Notes under the pieces: generated by a model
The model's database searches: none
The model's input: the letters and a program-made list of their open reading frames with translations, nothing else
What the model was told of the DNA's origin: nothing
Position numbers and translations under genes: made by a program
Shown here: positions 1-5,465 of the stretch, piece after piece
Layout: each line of letters opens with the position of its first letter
How positions within the stretch are numbered: the first letter of the stretch is position 1
Assembly (NCBI GenBank): GCA_029938185.1
Contig: JAOZVK010000336.1
Span: 1 to 6,421, forward strand
Source: Bacteroidales bacterium
GTDB lineage: Bacteria > Bacteroidota > Bacteroidia > Bacteroidales > JAOZVK01
DNA length: 6,421 bases
Direction of reading: 5' to 3'

Positions 1-322
1 CAGGATAAAATTTATGGGGTGGTAGTTTTTGTTTTTCTAATATTGATTTGAATTTCGGGGAACATACTATATGATAGGCATTTGGACTACCAATTTCCCA
101 TATTAAATAATCTCTTAAAATTAAATTTCCACCATCTACACAATCTAGTGTAAGTTTTATTATTATTTTTTTTTTAAAAAAATTTGTTGGTGTAACTTTT
201 TGTAAATAAAAGCTACTATTTTGGATTAAATCTTGATTATATTGAACAAAAGATGTTACTCCAAATTTATCAGAAATAGCTGCTTTTAATATGCGTAGTT
301 GTATGTTTTTAGAATATTGCAT
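1..322 (-). CDS. Probable immunity protein to the adjacent AHH nuclease, cut by the window edge
   Basis: This frame opens with ATG at 322-320 and stays open for 107 codons to the left edge, so the C-terminus is missing. The protein begins MQYSKNIQLRILKAAI and ends at the edge with CSPKFKSILEKQKLPPHKFYP-like residues. An 'S..lk..Le...lp...FYP' pattern preceded by strand-rich sequence (IIIKLTLDC, YLIWEIG) resembles my recollection of the DUF1629/Imm11 immunity families; that match is tentative and untested. The start lies inside the 3' end of the nuclease gene (14-base overlap), as expected for translational coupling of a toxin with its antidote. By inference it would bind and block the nuclease in the cytoplasm. 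The position directly after an AHH nuclease is the strongest argument for the role. No Shine-Dalgarno sequence is visible, and no signal peptide. Confidence 0.6.
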   Translation of the reverse strand, partial: MQYSKNIQLRILKAAISDKFGVTSFVQYNQDLIQNSSFYLQKVTPTNFFKKKIIIKLTLDCVDGGNLILRDYLIWEIGSPNAYHIVCSPKFKSILEKQKLPPHKFYP

Positions 323-815
323 TTACTTTTTTATTATTGTTAATACAATCCTTTATTAATTGTGATTTAATATTATTTTTAAGCTTAATTAATTTTTTTT
401 CAAAAAGTGAATTTTTTGCAGGTATTGACAATTTTGTACTGTTAATACTTTTATTTATCTTTTCAACTTCAGATAAAACAAATCTTGTATAATTAGGATG
501 TTTTGCATGATAGCCACCTTTAGATACTTTTTTTAACATAATTCCATTTTCAATAGAATTGAACCTATAAGTGCCTCCATTATTGTAATAAAATTGTAAG
601 CCTTTTGATTTTTCCAACAAATTTTTAGGAATAATATGATGCGCCTCATAATCCTTAATAAAAACATTCCATGTTTTGCCCGATTTTTTCCACTCGCTGT
701 TTAGTAATGCTTTAGTAGTTGGTAAATTTGTTTTTGACAATAAATTTTTACGCAACTTACCAGTTTTTTTGTATAAAAGCAAACATGGCGGACAGTTTAA
801 TCTTATTTTGTCCAA
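309..815 (-). CDS. AHH-family HNH/EndoVII nuclease toxin domain, 3' part of a frameshifted gene
   Basis: The 168-codon frame carries an AHH nuclease signature. EAHHIIPKNLLEK (residues 57-69) supplies the Ala-His-His triad, ENGIML (89-94) matches the usual N-G-I-x-L turn, and GGYHAKHPNYTRFVLSEVEKI (100-120) gives the downstream His-x2-His-Pro-x-Tyr pattern. AHH proteins are metal-dependent HNH/endonuclease VII fold toxins of polymorphic toxin systems that cut nucleic acid in a target cell. The only available start is TTG at 815, because there is no ATG before the AHH motif and a TAA closes the frame at 824-822. The frame overlaps the preceding 73-codon frame, whose stop is at 805-803, in the -1 phase. 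The most economical reading is that both are one gene broken by a one-base indel. The extra N-terminal CPPC (residues 8-11) fits a Cys pair in the upstream piece. The C-terminal 45 residues are lysine-rich. A low-level TTG start or ribosomal slippage remains possible. Confidence 0.75.
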   Translation of the reverse strand: MDKIRLNCPPCLLLYKKTGKLRKNLLSKTNLPTTKALLNSEWKKSGKTWNVFIKDYEAHHIIPKNLLEKSKGLQFYYNNGGTYRFNSIENGIMLKKVSKGGYHAKHPNYTRFVLSEVEKINKSINSTKLSIPAKNSLFEKKLIKLKNNIKSQLIKDCINNNKKVNAIF

Positions 816-1024
816 CCATCTTTAGAAAACCATTGTTTTGGAATTATACAATGTTTGCATTTTTGACTTTCCTTTATTAATATTTTTTCAATGTCATTTT
901 CGTTGGCACTTGCTAAAAGCAAATTAGGATTAGTTTCATCATTAAAACAACGATTTTGAGCAACGAAAACTATAAATAGAATTGCTATTGTGATTAATAT
1001 ATGTTTTCTTTTTATTTTTTTCAT
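803..1024 (-). CDS. N-terminal targeting piece of the AHH toxin gene, or a small membrane protein
   Basis: ATG at 1024-1022 gives 73 residues; a TTG two codons upstream is also in frame but the ATG is the better start. The N-terminus is MKKIKRKH followed by a hydrophobic run at residues 9-22 (ILITIAILFIVFVA), which reads as a signal peptide or signal anchor. Cys26 follows, but QNRC is not a proper lipobox. The remaining 50 residues are polar, with CKHC near residues 56-59 and QWFSKDGWTK at the end. The frame stops at 805-803 inside the start of the AHH nuclease frame. Adding one A to the AAAA run just before the stop (TGG ACA AAA TAA) would continue it as GWTKIRLNCPPC into the nuclease, giving a 238-residue secreted or membrane-tethered toxin. 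I therefore infer a 5' gene fragment. A free-standing small protein cannot be excluded. Confidence 0.55.
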   Translation of the reverse strand: MKKIKRKHILITIAILFIVFVAQNRCFNDETNPNLLLASANENDIEKILIKESQKCKHCIIPKQWFSKDGWTK

Positions 1025-1055
1025 TGTCAATATTTTGTGGCTCTTCTAATCAGCT

Positions 1056-1089
1056 ACTGTCGGCGTGGCATTGAAGCCACACCGACAGT
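1056..1089. terminator. GC-rich 14-bp hairpin between toxin and phosphatase genes
   Basis: Arms 1056-1069 (ACTGTCGGCGTGGC) and 1076-1089 (GCCACACCGACAGT) pair over 14 positions with a single C-A mismatch and a 6-base loop (ATTGAA). It is the most GC-rich stretch in the window. TTTT follows on the plus strand, but no T-tract follows on the minus strand, which is the strand transcribed here. It could help terminate the phosphatase transcript, protect a 3' end, or be a dispersed intergenic palindrome. The role is inferred; the structure is read directly. Confidence 0.55.
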
Positions 1090-1124
1090 TTTAAACAGGC
1101 AATATGTAACAAACCAGTACAGCA

Positions 1125-1155
1125 TTAATGAAACGATTCTGAATCGTTGCATTAA
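1125..1155. repeat. 31-base imperfect palindrome downstream of the phosphatase gene
   Basis: Arms TTAATG-A-AACGATTC (1125-1139) and GAATCGTT-G-CATTAA (1141-1155) are complementary apart from one A-G mismatch, around a central T. It lies between two other hairpins in a 145-base spacer. It could be a protein-binding site or part of a multi-hairpin 3' end. No T-tract follows on either strand, so a standard intrinsic terminator is not supported. Confidence 0.5.
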
Positions 1156-1157
1156 AT

Positions 1158-1170
1158 AGGTCGAAGACCT
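1158..1170 (-). terminator. Short AGGTC-TTC-GACCT hairpin starting on the phosphatase stop codon
   Basis: On the minus strand the 5-bp stem AGGTC/GACCT with loop TTC begins with the last base of the phosphatase TAA and is followed by ATTTAATG, a weak U-rich tail. Near-identical hairpins occur at 3903-3915, 4119-4131 and 5559-5571, and this one shares the same ATTAAA flank with them. The position at a gene end favours a 3'-end or terminator role, although the stem is short for a strong intrinsic terminator. Confidence 0.5.
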
Positions 1171-3314
1171 TAATCTGTAAATTTCATTCCAAAAACAATT
1201 ATGTCATCAACTTGTTCAATTTTACCTTTCCAGTCGTAATGTGTTTTATTTAAAATTTCTTTTTGCTCTGACATTGACTTATGTGCATTATTTAAAAGCA
1301 AATTTTTAAATTTTTTCGACATAAATTTTCGGTTTCTCTCTCCCCCAAACTGGTCAATATATCCATCGCTGAACATGTAGAGACAATCGCCAGTTTGAAG
1401 TTTTAATTCAGTTACCTTATACCTATTCATTTTTGCATAAGTTGCAACAGGCATTTTGTCTGCTTTAAATTCGTATAAAGTCAAGTCATTTGATTTATTT
1501 TCATTATTAAATATTCTAATATTACTAAATGTTTTTGTTTCAAATTTTTCTTTTCTAATTAAAAATAAAGGATTATTTGCTCCAGAAAATTGCAATTTTT
1601 TTGTTTCTTGATCAATTGATATTATTGCCATGTCCATACCATCTTGTGTGCCGCTTTGTAAAGTTTTTATAATTTCTTTTCTTAACTTTTGTAAAATAAC
1701 ACTTGTATTTGTGAAATTTTGTTTATTGATAATATCACGCAACATTGATATTCCAAGCATGCTCATAAAAGCTCCAGGAACTCCATGTCCAGTGCAATCT
1801 GCTACGGTTATTATAGTTTTATTATTCATATTTGTCCACCAGTAAAAATCTCCACTTACAACATCACGAGGTTTAAATAATATGAAATGTTCCGATAATT
1901 TTTTAGGAAGCAAATCCAATGAAGGTAAAATAGCTGTTTGTATTCTTTTAGCATAATTAATACTATCTGTTATATCTTTGTGAGCACTTTCAATAGTTTC
2001 TTTATTTTGTTTTAATTTTTTTTCCCTTAAAATACGTTCTGTGATATCAAGAACAATTCCTGTTATACCTATTGTATTTCCTTCGTCATCATTATATATT
2101 ATTTTTGATGTAGAAGTGTAGTATTCATTATTGTCTGGTTTTGTGTGTTTTTGGATAATATTTAATTTTGATTTTTTTGAACTTATAATTTCTTTATCAA
2201 CTTCTTCATAAATTTTTGCAATCTTTGAGTTCAAAAAATCACTATCTCGTTTTCCGATAATTGTTTTCTCTTTATCTGCAAATAAATTACTATAAGATTT
2301 GTTTGCAAGTACATACTCTAATTTATTATTTTTGAAATAAATATGTGCTGGCAAATTATTTAATAATATTTCTAACTGTTTGTTTTTATGGGTGATTATA
2401 CTCTTCTGGTTTTCAATATTTTCATTTAAAGTTATCAGCTCTTCATTGCTTTGTTTCAAATTTTCTTGGGACGTTTTAAGCTCTTCGTTTTGTTGTATTA
2501 TTATAAATTCATGTTCTTTTATTTCAATATTTTGCTGGTCAATTTCGAGGCTACTTACATACAGTTGTTGATTTAAAGAGTTTTGTGCTTTTGTTTTCTC
2601 CTGTAATTCTTTCATCTGTTTAAGAATTTTCTTATTTATTTTAGAAAATAAAAAAATTGAAAAAAATAGAGTTATAATATTTATGATTAATGTAAAAAAA
2701 ATTAAATTATAAGATTTTGTTTTAAATTTATCAGCTGTTTCTTGTGTGCGTTTGTTCAGCATAATAATAAAATCATCAATAGATTTCATTATTATTAATT
2801 TATCATAATGATATTTTTTATCAAACATTATTCTGCGTGCCATTGCAGTATCTGGCATTCTTGATATTGTAAACTGTTTAAGACTGTCTGCAAATTTTCC
2901 TTTCATTGCATTAAAAGCATTTTTTTCTTTCCAAAGCAAACTGATTGAATTATCTATGGTTTTTTTCAATTTGTCAAATTCAGCTTTTGTAAAACCTATG
3001 TTTTTCATAGTGTCAAGCAAAGCAATGGTTTGCCCATTCGCTCTTGGTTTTTTACCGTTGCAGACATCTATAAGCTCTTTATATTTATTTTCCCATATAG
3101 TATCAGATGTTATAATATAGCTACGACAATATCGAGTAAGGTCATCAGAAGTTTTTCGTAACTCTTCAGCAAATACATACGATTTTTGCAGTATTTCATT
3201 ACTCTTTTGTAATTCAAATTGATTTTTGATTATTAAAGTAACAAATACTGCAAATATAACTAAAGCTATTACTATTAATGTAAATAATGTACTCGAAAAA
3301 ATGTTTAGTTTCAT
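1170..3314 (-). CDS. Membrane-bound sensor serine phosphatase (periplasmic sensor, PAS, SpoIIE/PP2C)
   Basis: The 714-residue protein has TM1 at about 9-29, an extracytoplasmic helical region at 30-203, TM2 at about 204-226, a glutamine- and glutamate-rich coiled coil at 227-315, a PAS fold at about 316-430 (NNLPAHIYFKN to GIVLDITER), and a SpoIIE/RsbU-type PP2C domain at 445-712. The metal-binding acidic positions of PP2C are visible: SGDF (D489), ADCTGHG (D506), DGMD (D558/D561), FSDG (D650) and QVDD (D703/D704). The sensor motif SDDLTRYCRSYIITSD..W followed by CNGKKPR and later MKGK..D recalls a periplasmic module that I know from PAS-containing kinases and cyclases; the ligand is unknown. 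No HAMP domain is evident, so the coiled coil probably relays the signal. By family knowledge the output would dephosphorylate an STAS anti-anti-sigma protein, but no such partner is encoded here. ATG lies 2 bases after the hemerythrin stop, so the two are almost certainly cotranscribed. Confidence 0.93.
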   Translation of the reverse strand: MKLNIFSSTLFTLIVIALVIFAVFVTLIIKNQFELQKSNEILQKSYVFAEELRKTSDDLTRYCRSYIITSDTIWENKYKELIDVCNGKKPRANGQTIALLDTMKNIGFTKAEFDKLKKTIDNSISLLWKEKNAFNAMKGKFADSLKQFTISRMPDTAMARRIMFDKKYHYDKLIIMKSIDDFIIMLNKRTQETADKFKTKSYNLIFFTLIINIITLFFSIFLFSKINKKILKQMKELQEKTKAQNSLNQQLYVSSLEIDQQNIEIKEHEFIIIQQNEELKTSQENLKQSNEELITLNENIENQKSIITHKNKQLEILLNNLPAHIYFKNNKLEYVLANKSYSNLFADKEKTIIGKRDSDFLNSKIAKIYEEVDKEIISSKKSKLNIIQKHTKPDNNEYYTSTSKIIYNDDEGNTIGITGIVLDITERILREKKLKQNKETIESAHKDITDSINYAKRIQTAILPSLDLLPKKLSEHFILFKPRDVVSGDFYWWTNMNNKTIITVADCTGHGVPGAFMSMLGISMLRDIINKQNFTNTSVILQKLRKEIIKTLQSGTQDGMDMAIISIDQETKKLQFSGANNPLFLIRKEKFETKTFSNIRIFNNENKSNDLTLYEFKADKMPVATYAKMNRYKVTELKLQTGDCLYMFSDGYIDQFGGERNRKFMSKKFKNLLLNNAHKSMSEQKEILNKTHYDWKGKIEQVDDIIVFGMKFTD

Positions 3315-3316
3315 GA

Positions 3317-3736
3317 CTATACAATATTGATATTATTATTTTTAAATTCAGTAACATATTTTTTATCAGAATCTTGTATATGTGTCAAAAGCCAATCTCT
3401 TAAAAAATTCATAGTATCATAAGTAGTTGTTAGACTTCCATTTTTTAAATCATCGCGAAATTTAGTTACCTTTACAACAAAACCATGATGTTGTTCTTTG
3501 TGTAATTTTGTATCTGAATAGTTGTATTTATCAAAATATTTTTCTTCCGTTTTGAAATGATAATTTGTATATTTTACCATTTCAGTCAAAATGCTTTCAA
3601 TTACTTCATCTGCTTTACTTTGTATAAACGATGCATATAAATTGTTTATCATTTCAACAATTTTTTTATGTTGATTATCTATCTCGTCATAACCTACAGA
3701 ATATTTATCTGTCCAATTAATTAATTTTTTTTGCAT
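3317..3736 (-). CDS. Bacteriohemerythrin (single-domain, diiron O2-binding protein)
   Basis: At 139 residues this has the normal length of a single-domain bacteriohemerythrin. All seven expected diiron ligands are present: H23 (DNQHKKIVE), H60 and E64 (HFKTE), H79 and H83 (LHKEQHH), H119 and D124 (HIQDSD). The N-terminal W8 and VGYDEID stretch also matches the family. There is no signal peptide or membrane helix, so it should be cytoplasmic, binding O2 reversibly for storage, delivery or sensing. ATG at 3736 is preceded by an A/T-only leader without Shine-Dalgarno, typical of Bacteroidota. It is the first gene of an operon with the sensor phosphatase, which suggests oxygen or redox input to that pathway; a direct physical interaction is only inference. 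Confidence 0.96.
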   Translation of the reverse strand: MQKKLINWTDKYSVGYDEIDNQHKKIVEMINNLYASFIQSKADEVIESILTEMVKYTNYHFKTEEKYFDKYNYSDTKLHKEQHHGFVVKVTKFRDDLKNGSLTTTYDTMNFLRDWLLTHIQDSDKKYVTEFKNNNINIV

Positions 3737-3809
3737 TTTATTTTATTTTTATTAAAAAATATATTTAAAATTATCCAAATCGTATTATTCCTGCTGACAA
3801 ATATGTTGT

Positions 3810-3920
3810 AAGTAGTCTTACAAAAGTTTTTCGACATTTATTTTCGTACAATTAACTATACATGACAGTAGTTAGAAAAAAATGAGTAAGTCACATTAAA
3901 ATAGGTTGAAGACCTTATTT
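3810..3920. repeat. Direct repeat, copy 1, ending in a GAA-loop hairpin
   Basis: This stretch matches 4030-4136 along its length, with landmarks in the same order: AAGTA, the shared TTACAAAAGTTTTT block, CATTT, ATTA.CT, CATGA, GTAAG.CACATTAAA and the hairpin AGGTTGAAGACCT (3903-3915), followed by TTATTT. By eye roughly three quarters of positions agree, with small gaps in the middle. The hairpin here has one G-T wobble at the loop end. It is not coding. It could be a small-RNA cassette, a dispersed intergenic repeat, or a duplicated gene end. Confidence 0.65.
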
Positions 3921-3943
3921 TATTCAATCTTTTTCAGACTTTG

Positions 3944-3966
3944 TTCTCTCTCATGTTTTGAGAGAA
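3944..3966. repeat. Hairpin between the two direct-repeat copies
   Basis: TCTCTCA (3947-3953) pairs with TGAGAGA (3959-3965) around a 5-base loop; an alternative register pairs TTCTCTC (3944-3950) with GAGAGAA (3960-3966). No T-tract follows on either strand. Its function is unknown. Confidence 0.4.
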
Positions 3967-4029
3967 TGTTGCAAAATACAAATTTTTTATTCAAAGTTAA
4001 TAATTACCTACAAACTTTCCGCATTAGTT

Positions 4030-4136
4030 AAGTACTATTACAAAAGTTTTTTGGCATTTGTTTTTATATAATTATCTGCATGATAATATTTTTCAAAATG
4101 CGTAAGCCACATTAAATTAGGTCGAAGACCTTATTT
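4030..4136. repeat. Direct repeat, copy 2, ending in a GAA-loop hairpin
   Basis: This is the second copy of the unit at 3810-3920, offset by about 216-220 bases. The best conserved parts are the TTACAAAAGTTTTT block near the left end and the right end from GTAAG through the hairpin AGGTC-GAA-GACCT (4119-4131) and TTATTT. The stem here is perfect, whereas copy 1 has a wobble, and the middle differs by substitutions and short gaps. Better conservation at both ends than in the middle could reflect selection on a 5' element and a terminator. Confidence 0.65.
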
Positions 4137-4219
4137 ATTTTTAGTAAAATTGGGCTACCCGTATTTTGCATTAAATTTGTTAATTCTTTTTATGAACAAA
4201 CCCAATAAGCAACATAAAA

Positions 4220-4243
4220 AGGCTCGAAGAGCCTAATTTTTTT
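4220..4243. terminator. Bidirectional intrinsic-terminator-like hairpin
   Basis: AGGCTC (4220-4225) and GAGCCT (4229-4234) form a 6-bp stem with loop GAA, followed by AATTTTTTT on the plus strand. The AAAAA at 4216-4220 gives a T-tract after the stem on the minus strand as well. It has the best terminator architecture in the window, yet no gene on either strand ends into it. It may insulate the downstream AlkC-like gene from upstream transcription, or end a short untranslated transcript. Confidence 0.6.
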
Positions 4244-4244
4244 G

Positions 4245-4290
4245 ATAACTTGCAGCTTTTTTTGTTAGTTGTAAGTTATTTTAATAACTT
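4245..4290 (+). promoter_or_regulatory. Overlapping inverted repeats before the AlkC-like gene, possible operator or switch
   Basis: Three related half-sites are visible: ATAACTTGCA (4245-4254), TGTAAGTTAT (4270-4279) and AATAACTT (4283-4290). The first two pair with one mismatch. The second also pairs with the third as an 8-bp palindrome, AAGTTATT-TT-AATAACTT (4273-4290). The pairings are mutually exclusive. The cluster ends 6 bases before the start codon, consistent with a repressor operator or an RNA switch; which of these is inference. Confidence 0.4.
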
Positions 4291-4292
4291 TA
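4261..4292 (+). promoter_or_regulatory. Candidate Bacteroidota-type promoter of the AlkC-like gene
   Basis: TTTG (4261-4264) and TAACTTTA (4285-4292), one base off the Bacteroidota -7 consensus TAnnTTTG, are separated by 20 bases, a normal spacing for this promoter type. It overlaps the palindrome at 4273-4290. Transcription would start at or just next to the ATG at 4297, implying a very short or absent leader. Such AT-rich matches are easily found by chance. Confidence 0.3.
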
Positions 4293-4296
4293 GAAA

Positions 4297-5421
4297 ATGC
4301 AAATAAGAAAACCAAAAAAAGGAATTGGTGTTCCAAAACAAACACCCGAAAATAATTTAATAAAAGAAGTTGAAAGCTTAATTTCTGAACAACTTCATGA
4401 AATAGACTGGTCAAATTTTGAAAATAAACTTATAGAAAATAAGTTTTTTGAAACTGGAATGGTAAAGCAAAAAAATGTTTACGCCAATGTTTTAATAGAA
4501 TTAGCTGGAGGTAGAGCAAATGAGCTAATTAAAATTATAGCCTTAGCTGATATTGTAAAAATAAGAGGTATATCGCCTGCAATTATCAAAGTTTTATATG
4601 AGAATGATTTAGATACGACATTAGAAAATTTGAAATTTACAGCAGAAATTGAAGGAACAGAGATAAGAGAATTTTCATGCGGATTACTTCACAACTTGTT
4701 TATTAAGCATGGTATAAAAAAAATTCTTGATAAAGTCAAAAATTGGATAAATCATGAAAATGAAGGAGTTCGCCGAGTTGTTACCGAAGGACTTCGTCCA
4801 AGATTAATGATGGTAAAGCATATAGATGAACTTAAAAAAAATCCAAGTTTATTGAAACCAATATTACAAAAATTGTTAGATGACAATTCATTATATGTAA
4901 GAAAATCCGTTGCAAATTGTTTAAACGATGTATCGAAAGATCACCCCGAAACACTCTTGGAATGGACTATTGAATGGACAAAATTGGACAAAATCAGTAA
5001 GGAACGTACTTTTATAATTAACAGAGCTTTGAGAACACTTGTGAAAAATGGAGATGAAAAAGCTCTCAAAATTCTGGGATACACTGATATTGCTGAACTC
5101 AAAATTGATTGGAAAAATACTTTAACCGAAAAAGTACAAATAAATAGTATTTTGCCATTTGAATTAACAATAAAAAACAATAGTAGTAGTGAAGCAAAAA
5201 TCGTTGCAAATCTCGAAATTGATGCACCTGGGAAAAATGAAAAAAGACGACTTTTTCAATATCAATTTGGAAAAGCAAGTATAAAAAAAGAAGAAGCCAA
5301 AACTATTACTAAAAAAATTCATTTTACTCATAAAACAACTCAAAATAAAGAAAAAGGAACATACATAATCAGACTATTTATAAATAGTATTGATTTTGGA
5401 ACTCAACAATTTATTTACTAA
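4297..5421 (+). CDS. AlkC-like HEAT-repeat alkylpurine DNA glycosylase with C-terminal Ig-like domain
   Basis: The 374-residue protein is predicted to belong to the AlkC/AlkD superfamily, DNA glycosylases that excise cationic alkylated purines such as 3-methyladenine without base flipping. After a basic N-terminus, helical HEAT-like repeats occupy about 20-265. Two family motifs are clear: VRRVVTEGLRPRL (158-170) and YVRKSVANCLNDVSKDHPE (200-218). E164 and D211 match, by motif spacing, acidic active-site positions I recall for AlkC. The segment around E125 (REFSCGLL) replaces the more usual EF..RPF. The tryptophan that normally ends EG.RPRLPW is Met172 here, a notable change. Residues 275-374 are strand-rich, ending YIIRLFINSIDFGTQQFIY, and fit the Ig-like C-terminal domain of AlkC proteins. 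An in-frame TAG at 4291-4293 fixes the start at 4297. It is monocistronic by layout. Glycosylase activity is uncertain because of the motif substitutions; DNA binding is likely. Confidence 0.87.
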   Translation: MQIRKPKKGIGVPKQTPENNLIKEVESLISEQLHEIDWSNFENKLIENKFFETGMVKQKNVYANVLIELAGGRANELIKIIALADIVKIRGISPAIIKVLYENDLDTTLENLKFTAEIEGTEIREFSCGLLHNLFIKHGIKKILDKVKNWINHENEGVRRVVTEGLRPRLMMVKHIDELKKNPSLLKPILQKLLDDNSLYVRKSVANCLNDVSKDHPETLLEWTIEWTKLDKISKERTFIINRALRTLVKNGDEKALKILGYTDIAELKIDWKNTLTEKVQINSILPFELTIKNNSSSEAKIVANLEIDAPGKNEKRRLFQYQFGKASIKKEEAKTITKKIHFTHKTTQNKEKGTYIIRLFINSIDFGTQQFIY

Positions 5422-5465
5422 TGTATTAAGACATAAATTGCTTAATTTTATAAATGTAATAATTT

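Larger units (their letters stand above)
3737..4296. other. Divergent 560-base intergenic region with repeats and hairpins, no convincing gene
   Basis: Both flanking genes read outward, so this spacer should contain both promoters. No ORF of useful length is present on either strand; the longest starts seen give peptides of about 5-11 codons. The region contains two diverged direct repeats, each with an AGGTY-GAA-GACCT hairpin, a 7-bp hairpin near 3944-3966, a terminator-like hairpin at 4220-4243, and overlapping inverted repeats at 4245-4290. Terminators inside a divergent promoter region are unexpected and suggest short untranslated transcripts or remnants of lost genes. Confidence 0.6.

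Noticed and set aside
1630..1845. Plus-strand ORF of 71 codons
   Set aside because: It is antisense to the conserved PP2C domain, with a low-complexity hydrophobic translation and no independent signal.
2380..2571. Plus-strand ORF of 63 codons
   Set aside because: It is antisense to the coiled coil; its Ser/Phe/Cys-rich translation is what the complement of Gln/Glu/Asn codons gives.
3740..3806. Promoter for the hemerythrin operon (TACGATTTG with TTTG upstream on the minus strand)
   Set aside because: The -7 match has one base too many and the spacing to TTTG is about 13 bases, not the expected 19-21, so I do not list it.
3992..3999. Exact TAnnTTTG match (TAACTTTG) on the minus strand
   Set aside because: No -33 TTG lies at suitable spacing; isolated matches are expected in sequence this AT-rich.
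3862..4119. Mini-ORFs in the two direct-repeat copies (MSKSH and MRKPH, ending at the same TAA)
   Set aside because: Only five codons are in register, the longer frames upstream differ between copies, and no start signal distinguishes them from chance.
4941..5180. Minus-strand ORF of 79 codons
   Set aside because: It lies wholly within the AlkC-like gene on the opposite strand, with no recognisable domain.
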